Part shown: piece by piece, positions 58,214 through 64,000 of the stretch
Position numbering within the stretch: position 1 is the first letter of the stretch
Layout: the number at the start of each line of letters is the position of its first letter
Origin: Galeruca laticollis
Taxonomy: Eukaryota > Arthropoda > Insecta > Coleoptera > Chrysomelidae
Length of the DNA stretch: 64,000 nt
Assembly: GCA_963921935.1 (NCBI GenBank)
Contig: OY998176.1
Span: 90,894,910-90,958,909, forward strand
Reading direction: 5' to 3'
Made by a program: the position numbers and the translations under genes
Notes under the pieces: generated by a model
The model's database searches: none
Told to the model about the DNA's origin: nothing
The model's input: only the letters and a program-made list of their open reading frames with translations

Positions 58214-58586
58214 ATTAGTGTTTTAAATGAAACTCAAGGTCTCTAGTTAATTCCACAATATAATACAAGTTATTGAAAATTCTAAAAAATTGACAATTGT
58301 TTCGATAAATCAATATCATCGTCAGAATGACAGAAGTTACATTTCATTTTATGTCTACCTGATGTTTAGTAGTTAATTTTGGCTAGACCAAGGAGTAACC
58401 TAACTTGTGATTGGCTTAATATATGTTTATAGAAAAAAGGAGAAGATGTGATATTACAAATATTGAAGCTTAGTTATTATTAGCCCTATGGTGATATCCT
58501 GGATATCATTTTTCCAATTAAGATCAGTATAACTGTGCAATGATATAGAAAACTAGGAAAACTATATCTGCTGATCTTTACAATTA

Positions 58587-59076
58587 TCACTTAAGAAGAC
58601 AGTTTATAAGTGGAGAATTCCCTAGATTTAACTGATCATTGACAACTTCATATTGTGGGTTTCTTAAATGTCTTCTAATTTCCAGTTCTTCAAGGAAATC
58701 CAGTTCTTGTTTCTTTTCACAAATATGCAGTACTTCTAGTTCTGTGTTAGGTGTCAATGAATGATTGGTGTCAAGTAGATGTTTTGCGTAGTGGGATTTA
58801 TCTGGTTGTTTTAATTTGTATGCTCGTAAGTGCTCACTGTATCGTACTCCAAAATTCCTAAGGGTCTGACCCAAATAGACAGCATTACATTCTGGACATT
58901 TGAGTTTATATATACCTGACTTCTTTAATAGTGGCATTTTTGTTTTTACATTTAACAATTTTGTACTAACGTTACTTTCTGTTTTAAAAGAAATTGTTGT
59001 ATTCGTTGCTGAAGATATTATCTTTGAAATATTATTAGAAATATTTCCTGCATATGTGATGGTTTTATAAGTTTTA
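58587..59076 (-). CDS. GIY-YIG endonuclease end of a Penelope-like polyprotein
   Basis: An uninterrupted minus-strand frame from about 59076 reads SNNISKIISSATNTTISFKT, KTKMPLLKKSGIYKLKCPEC, AVYLGQTLRNFGVRYSEHL and ELDFLEELEIRRHLRN, stopping at 58587. The GIY..YLG pair, CxxC and catalytic Arg/Glu region are intact. Only the first internal Met is at 58958; the natural start lies far upstream in the missing RT, so this is the truncated end of a larger protein. Confidence 0.85.
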
Positions 59077-59086
59077 ATTTCATCAG

Positions 59087-59195
59087 CTTGAAGAACTGGA
59101 AATTAGAAGACATTTAAGAAACCCACAATATGAAGTTGTCAACGAACAGTCAAATCTAGGGAATTCTCCACTAATAAACTGTCTTCTTAAGTGAT
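59087..59195 (+). pseudogene. C-terminal stub of a Penelope-like endonuclease, plus-strand copy
   Basis: It reads LEELEIRRHLRNPQYEVVNE and ends at the stop after NCLLK, the same end as the minus-strand copy with a few substitutions. Nothing upstream of the LEEL helix is present. Confidence 0.85.
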
Positions 59196-59751
59196 AATTG
59201 TAAAGATCAGCAGATATAGTTTTCCTGGTTTTCTATATCATTGCACAGTTATACTGATCTTAATTGGAAAAATGATATCCAGGATATCACCATAGGGCTA
59301 ATAATATCTAAGCTTCAATATTTGTAATATCACATCTTCTTCTTTTCTCTATAAACATATATTAAGCCAATCACAAGTTAGGTTACTTCTTGGTCTAGCC
59401 AAAATTAACTACTAAACATCAGGTAGGCATAAAATGAAATGTAACTTCTGTCATTCTGACGATGATATTGATTTATCGAAACAATTGTCAATTTTTTAGA
59501 ATTTTCAATAACTTGTATTATATTGTGGAATTAACTAGAGACCTTGAGTTCCATTTAAAAACACTAATTTTTTTTTACTGTCACAAGTAGATACAACATT
59601 ATGAGTTGCAATTTAATTTGACATACTTGTAAGCTAAAAATAATTAGTGAGAGGGAAGTGATTACATTTCCTTAACTAATATGCATATGTTTGGTTTTTG
59701 TTTTATCAAGAGCACAGCGTAAGTCACTAGCAACATCAGGATTGTTCCTAT

Positions 59752-60228
59752 TGTTACGAAACAGCACACTGGTATAGTTCCTAAATCCGACTCTGTCTAA
59801 GCCATGTATGAAAGTTATTGTTTATTATATTTTTCACGATTGTGACTATCTTATCTAGACATTGTTTTTGTGACCAGTCTTATCTAGGAAATGCCAGAAA
59901 GCCAATTGATTTTGTATAAGCCGTAATCTAGAATTATCTAGTGAAAAAGGCACTAATATCTAATGAACCAACCCGAGAAAGTTCAGTATAGTTTTATAAA
60001 GTGATCTCCACAAATAAACGAGAATACCCCGAAATAGCGAACAGTGCTGATATTAATTCATAATTAAGGTTGAGTGTCTATAAATTAAATTTAAGTGAAT
60101 AGTTAAGTGTATATAAATTAAGTGTTAGTGAGTAGTTTAGTGTTTAAATAAATTAAGTAAGTGAACCAACCGTGTGTATGAATTTCTCCCACCCGTTTAC
60201 TGTTTAAATAAATAATAAAAACATTACA
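59752..60228 (+). repeat. 5' LTR of Gypsy B2
   Basis: 477-bp LTR homologous to the B1 LTR, followed at once by a primer-binding-site candidate TTGGTGTCAGGTGTGGGAT (60229). It belongs to a second B copy truncated at 60715 by Gypsy A2. Confidence 0.9.
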
Positions 60229-60272
60229 TTGGTGTCAGGTGTGGGATAATATAAATAAATATCTACGTAAAA

Positions 60273-60715
60273 ATGGCCAAGGAACTAAGTGATTCGTAAG
60301 TGACTGAGTCAAGAGCAGAATTGGAAGATCGTGAGTTGGAAACGTCCGTCGAGAAAAGTGAATTAGTAGAAAGACTTAAAGTAGCACTGGAAAATAACGG
60401 CTTTGATCCAGAAACAGCTTTATTTAATGACGAGGCTTCCACATTATTCTCGTCAATTTCTGCCATGGAACAGAAGATTTCAACGAATGTGAAAAACGAT
60501 ATTTCTGCCATGGAAGAAAAGATTTCAACTAATGTGAAAAACGATAATTCTGCAATAAAGAACGATTTTTCTGATATGAAGAACGATATATCTGCTATGA
60601 ATAATGATATTTCTGCAGATACCTTATCATTGTAAATGACATTGCTGCTGAAGTCGAGAATAAAGTTTCGTCTCTAAAACCAGACATGGAAAATAGAACG
60701 ACAACTGTAGTGATC
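60273..60715 (+). pseudogene. Start of Gypsy B2 gag, interrupted by Gypsy A2
   Basis: ATG at 60273 (MAKELSDS), TAA at 60297, then an open frame reading ELETSVEKSELVERLKVALE and FDPETALFNDEAS. A tandem coiled-coil-like repeat follows (ISAMEQKISTNVKND, ISAMEEKISTNVKND, then shorter units; 45-bp periodicity at 60454-60545). A stop at 60633 precedes a readable continuation in another frame, cut off at 60715 where the A2 LTR begins. Confidence 0.75.
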
Positions 60716-61136
60716 CCTAAAGGACAGCAATGGCAAAAGGACATTAACTTAATATTTAAATTTATGTTAATATTAATTATAGTATTTAGGGAGCATTGAT
60801 CGGCCACGGTCAATGTCAGTTATCAGTGGAAGCACGTTCGTGTTTATATACAAACATGTACAACTTATAGACGGAGGTCAGGAATGTAGGAAATCATATC
60901 TATATTTCCTATAAATTAAGAGTTAACGAACCAGCATAGGAGAGTTGTTATTAATACTTTGAATAAGACGATTTGTTTTATATTTGTGTATTTTTATTGT
61001 ATTAAACGTCATCCCCGGGATATTTACAGAAGTGATGTTTATTTTATTCCCGCATACAGGTTGCTAGGTAAGTCGTTTCCTCCAAGATATAATGCCTTCA
61101 TGGTAAGCGTCGAGTATACGAGGGACCCTTACCACA
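60716..61136 (+). repeat. 5' LTR of Gypsy A2
   Basis: 421-bp LTR from TGTAGTGATCCCTAAAGGAC to CCTTACCACA. It is homologous to the A1 LTRs but clearly more diverged from them than they are from each other. Confidence 0.88.
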
Positions 61137-61335
61137 TGGCGATCCTGCGAAGTAAATGGTAAAATATACATCGCCACTACATGGCGATCCTGCGGAACTA
61201 ATGGTAAAATTAATAGTATAATAGTAATCACCACCACATGGCGATCCTGCGAACTAAATGGTAATGGTATAATGGTTATGGTAAAATTTATGGTAAAATA
61301 GATAGCGCCGCTACATGGCGATCATGCGAACACAT
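61137..61335 (+). repeat. Four spaced copies of the primer-binding site in Gypsy A2
   Basis: TGGCGATCCTGCG occurs at 61137, 61182 and 61239, with a variant TGGCGATCATGCG at 61316 (spacings 45, 57 and 77). Each is preceded by ACTACA/CCACA like the LTR end, and three are followed by AACTAATGG-like sequence. Only the first is in the normal position next to the LTR. TGGTAAAAT/TGGTAATGG filler fills the gaps and continues to about 61500. Confidence 0.75.
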
Positions 61336-61552
61336 GGCAATGGTAGAATGGTAATGAAAAAATTGATAGTAAAATGGTAAATGGTAATGTAATAATTAAT
61401 GGTATTATGGTAACAAATGAATATGGTAAATTGTCCCGCAAGTAAAAGGTAAATTATCATTCTGCGAACAAAAAATTATGGTACAATTGATGGTATAAGA
61501 GTAGAACTATATGGTTTTCTGTTTAAATTTGGGACCTTGGAGAAGAGAAACA

Positions 61553-61786
61553 ATGGGAGGTTCATCAACCAAACAAGAGGCAAATGAAACAGGAATTGTC
61601 AACAACACTTTCATGGTACAGCAAGATAATGTTGCGATGCACATCATGGTATTATTATACATTATAACTATAGCTGTCATTTTAAAATTTGTTTGATCAT
61701 TATGGAAAACGCACCGTAGAGCGTTGAAAAGGGATATCAACCGAAGCAATGCAGTAAAGCAGGCAACAGGAACTTTCACCGTGTAA
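61553..61786 (+). pseudogene. Membrane mini-protein upstream of Gypsy A2 gag
   Basis: Starts MGGSSTKQEANETG at 61553 and carries the same hydrophobic segment (MVLLYIITIAVILKFV) as the A1 copy. A TGA at 61694 replaces the Trp codon of A1; the frame then continues with SLWKTHRRALKRDINRS to 61784. The N-terminus again fits N-myristoylation. Confidence 0.6.
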
Positions 61787-61839
61787 AAATAATTGTAAGT
61801 ACATATGCATTCTATTCTTATGAACGAATTTTTTTTTAA

Positions 61840-62990
61840 ATGTCAATAACGTGGCTAGATTTTGAAGATCAGTTACGATTAATTGTGGAAGAAGTTAATA
61901 AACAGGGAAAAAAGGTTTTGAAGAAAGAAACTCCTAAAAATACTGATATACATATAGAAGTAATTAATAGCATAGTAGGTCTTTATAATAACTTTGCTAA
62001 ATTAATAGCCAAAAATTGGAAAAATTTAAGTTCAGTACAACAGGAGACTTGTAAAAATTATCCAAGTAGGATTAGGGATAAAGCTGATAGGGCATTTCAA
62101 GCGTTAACTTGTATTATCAACATACCTACCTCTATATTTGGGGAAATCGACACAGTTGTATTACAAGCAATAAGCAAACGAGTGAACATGGCGACAAGTA
62201 TGAACGATTTTTTTAATTTTGCGAGCAAAGTTTTACCGAACGAGTTCAACGGCGAAGCAAGCAAATAACAGTCATTTTTAGACACATTAGATTTATTACA
62301 AATAAACGCGACTGGTAAATGAGAAAATGCTATTCAACTAATAAAAACGAGACTAAAGGGAAAAGCTAGAAGCTTAATCACAACGGAAAACTCCATTGTA
62401 GACATCAAGAGTAAACTTAAAACGGGGATAAGAGGAGACAATCCAAGCCTTCTCTTAGCGAAGCTTGGTAAAGTAAGGCAAAATGGAAAGGATGTGACAC
62501 AGTATGCAACAAAAATAGAGAAACTGGCGGAAAGATTCCAGGCAGCATACATATCGGAGGGGATGCCTGAACCGCTAGCTGAAAAATATACGAAGGAAGC
62601 AACAATTATGGCAGATGCAACCAAAACAATAATTGCAGCGGGAAGTTTTGAAACTACACAAGAGTACTATCAAAATTGGTTTCAGTAGAAGGTATAGTAG
62701 GACAACAACAAGTCTTACATATGAAAGGAATTTCTTCAGGAAATCAAACTTTGACTTTAGGAATAATTACCGGAGAGGAAACAACAGAGGATTTTATAAC
62801 GGTAATCATTCAAGGGGAACATTTCGACAGTACAATCAAGGGAACAACTATGGCAAATACGAATATTTTAATAAATATAGGAAATACAATAATAATGGAA
62901 ATTACAATAATCAAGCTAAAAATAACGTAAGAATATGTGAAATAGAAAATGAAGAAGCAAGAGAGAATCAGAAACAATTGGGGTTTTGAA
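61840..62990 (+). pseudogene. Gypsy A2 gag
   Basis: ATG at 61840 (MSITWLDFEDQLRLIVEEVN). The capsid-like helical region (GLYNNFAKLIAKNW, ICN-rich middle) is open to a TAA at 62266 and another TGA near 62320. It continues with VTQYATKIEKLAERFQAAYI to a frameshift near 62670. The Asn/Arg/Gly-rich nucleocapsid-like tail follows (RRGNNRGFYNGNHSRG, YNQGNNYGKYEYF) and ends at 62987. There is no CCHC knuckle. Confidence 0.85.
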
Positions 62991-63357
62991 TAAAAAATCA
63001 AGCGACGAAAGCAAGATTACAGAAACATATTCAGCATATTATTTAGATTTATCACTTTCTAACTTTATAGAAATTCAGTCAAGCTTATCTGATAATATCT
63101 ACAATTTTATATTAGATACAGGAGCAGACATTTCTCTAATGAAAATTTCTAAAAATTTTCCACATCATTTGATTGAAACTGGGAGTAAAATAAACATTAA
63201 GGGGATAACTGAAGGCTCAGCAATAACTTTGGGTCGAATATACATAAACCTCTATATCAATAACATAACTTTAAGTCACTGTTTTCACGTAGTGGAAGAA
63301 AATTTTCCAATACCCAACAAATGGACTGATAGGAAGAGACTTCATGACAAAAAATAA
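62986..63357 (+). CDS. Gypsy A2 aspartic protease
   Basis: A pepsin-like retroviral-type protease: NFILDTGADISLMK holds the catalytic Asp-Thr-Gly. It is followed by ITEGSAITLGRIYINLYIN and a C-terminal turn. The frame overlaps the end of gag by a few bases and stops at 63355, with a frameshift into the following pol frame that starts near 63345. This part is missing in A1. Confidence 0.8.
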   Translation: MNKKSSDESKITETYSAYYLDLSLSNFIEIQSSLSDNIYNFILDTGADISLMKISKNFPHHLIETGSKINIKGITEGSAITLGRIYINLYINNITLSHCFHVVEENFPIPNKWTDRKRLHDKK

Positions 63358-64000
63358 TTGTGTATTAGATTATTTACAACCAGAATTACATATAAAGTGC
63401 AAGTCTAACAATTCAGAAACCATACAAATTTTTGGTAGTCCAGAATACGATACTTTAGCAATATCACCTAGATGTGAGGTATACAGGCTAATAGAGAACT
63501 TCAAGAATTTGAGAAAGGATACAGTAGTAGAGCAACAGGAAATAGCACCAGGAGTATTTATAGCCAGATCCATAATATCAGGGAAAAACACGTACGTTAG
63601 AATTTTAAATACAAATTATGAAAGTATTTCAGTAAAAACTAAGAGTATTGAAACTTTAGATTTAGATTTATTCGATATATATACAATTAAGACTGATAAA
63701 AGTAACAGAATGAAAGAATTGAGGAAAGCATCAAACTTACAAGTACCGGAATATGTAAGAAACGATTTAACGAAACTGTGTGAAAATTACGAGGATATAT
63801 TCGCTTTGAAGAATGATATACTAACGCACAACAACTTTTACGAACAAAGGATATCAGTAAAGGATGATACACCGATATACATAAAAAATTATCGCACACC
63901 ACATCCACAATCAACAGAGTTAAATAGTCAAGTAGAAAAACTTATAACACAGGGAATAATTGAACCCTCAGTATCAGACTATAATAGTCCAGTATTATTA
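63340..64000 (+). CDS. Gypsy A2 pol: protease-RT linker and RT N-terminus (partial)
   Basis: Open to the window edge. It reads GRDFMTKNNCVLDY (end of protease domain), a linker (CEVYRLIENFKNLRKDTVVE), then NFYEQRISVKDDTPIYIKNY and LITQGIIEPSVSDYNSPVLL, the fingers-domain entry of a Gypsy reverse transcriptase. No stop is seen in this frame. The catalytic YxDD lies beyond the window. Confidence 0.85.

Larger units (their letters stand above)
58214..59563. mobile_element. Two Penelope-like 3' ends in inverted arrangement
   Basis: Arms 58214..58694 and 59087..59563 are inverted copies of about 480 bp, nearly identical by eye. Each carries the end of a GIY-YIG endonuclease ORF and its 3' flank. 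The flank includes the palindrome GATATCCTGGATATC. The spacer (58695..59086) holds the rest of the endonuclease of the minus-strand copy. This matches the known habit of Penelope-like elements to carry inverted partial copies. Confidence 0.85.
60716..64000 (+). mobile_element. Ty3/Gypsy LTR retrotransposon copy A2 (runs off the window)
   Basis: Inserted into the gag of Gypsy B2. Order: 5' LTR, a block of four primer-binding-site-like repeats, membrane mini-protein, gag, protease, linker, RT start. The element continues beyond 64000. Compared with A1 it keeps protease and RT, showing what A1 has lost. Confidence 0.92.

Overview
This window looks like one long stretch of an insect (or close arthropod) genome in which transposable elements have filled the intron of a host gene. 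The evidence is AT-rich DNA, spliced coding exons, R1/Jockey-type LINEs, Penelope-like (GIY-YIG) elements, Ty3/Gypsy LTR elements, and piggyBac, pogo, IS630/mariner, PIF/Harbinger and Crypton relics. No bacterial, phage or CRISPR signal was seen. I cannot name the species.

Host gene. Two exons on the minus strand fit together. 49253..49441 encodes the end of a fibronectin type III (FN3) domain. 1750..2061 encodes a short stalk, one transmembrane helix and the start of a basic cytoplasmic tail. Both have consensus splice sites and all boundaries are phase 1. They most likely belong to one adhesion-type membrane receptor (sidestep-like is a guess) with a 47-kb intron made largely of transposons.

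Layout. 0.2-1.0 kb: LINE reverse-transcriptase relic. 2.3-7.3 kb: Gypsy element A1 (minus) with two LTRs, whose protease/RT region is replaced by a LINE ORF1 fragment. 7.5-11.6 kb: Crypton tyrosine recombinase, an unclassified DDE-type transposase and an intron-bearing Harbinger transposase. 14.3-16.7 kb: Jockey-type LINE ORF1 split by a deleted mariner. 18.4-20.1 kb: AT microsatellites. 21.0-22.0 kb: minisatellite, foldback and an unknown ORF. 22.5-24.7 kb: Penelope-like element with inverted ends and an array of seven small hairpins. 24.7-26.2 kb: LINE RNase H tail and a possible Zeste/Myb-like ORF. 26.6-31.6 kb: nearly full-length R1-type LINE (minus). 33.9-35.8 kb: two further LINE relics. 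37.2-38.0 kb: two related long hairpins. 38.96-41.73 kb: piggyBac element with TTAA duplications. 42.0-44.7 and 46.7-49.2 kb: two pogo-like elements with C-terminal PHD-like fingers.

Right end. Gypsy element B1 (50.4-56.7 kb) carries a macro domain (ADP-ribose hydrolase type) downstream of integrase. It is interrupted by a DD41D IS630/mariner element (52.96-55.46 kb) with TIRs of about 550 bp. A Penelope inverted repeat follows (58.2-59.6 kb). Next comes the 5' LTR and gag start of a second B copy (59.75-60.7 kb), interrupted by a second A copy (A2, 60.7 kb to the window end) with gag, protease and RT start.

Most TE genes carry stops or frameshifts and are fossils. The items most worth a second look are the macro domain in Gypsy B, the co-varying hairpin array in the Penelope-like 3' region, the repeated primer-binding-site block and the predicted myristoylated membrane mini-protein shared by both Gypsy A copies, and the palindromic GTTGCGAAAACGCAAC sites inside the piggyBac ends.
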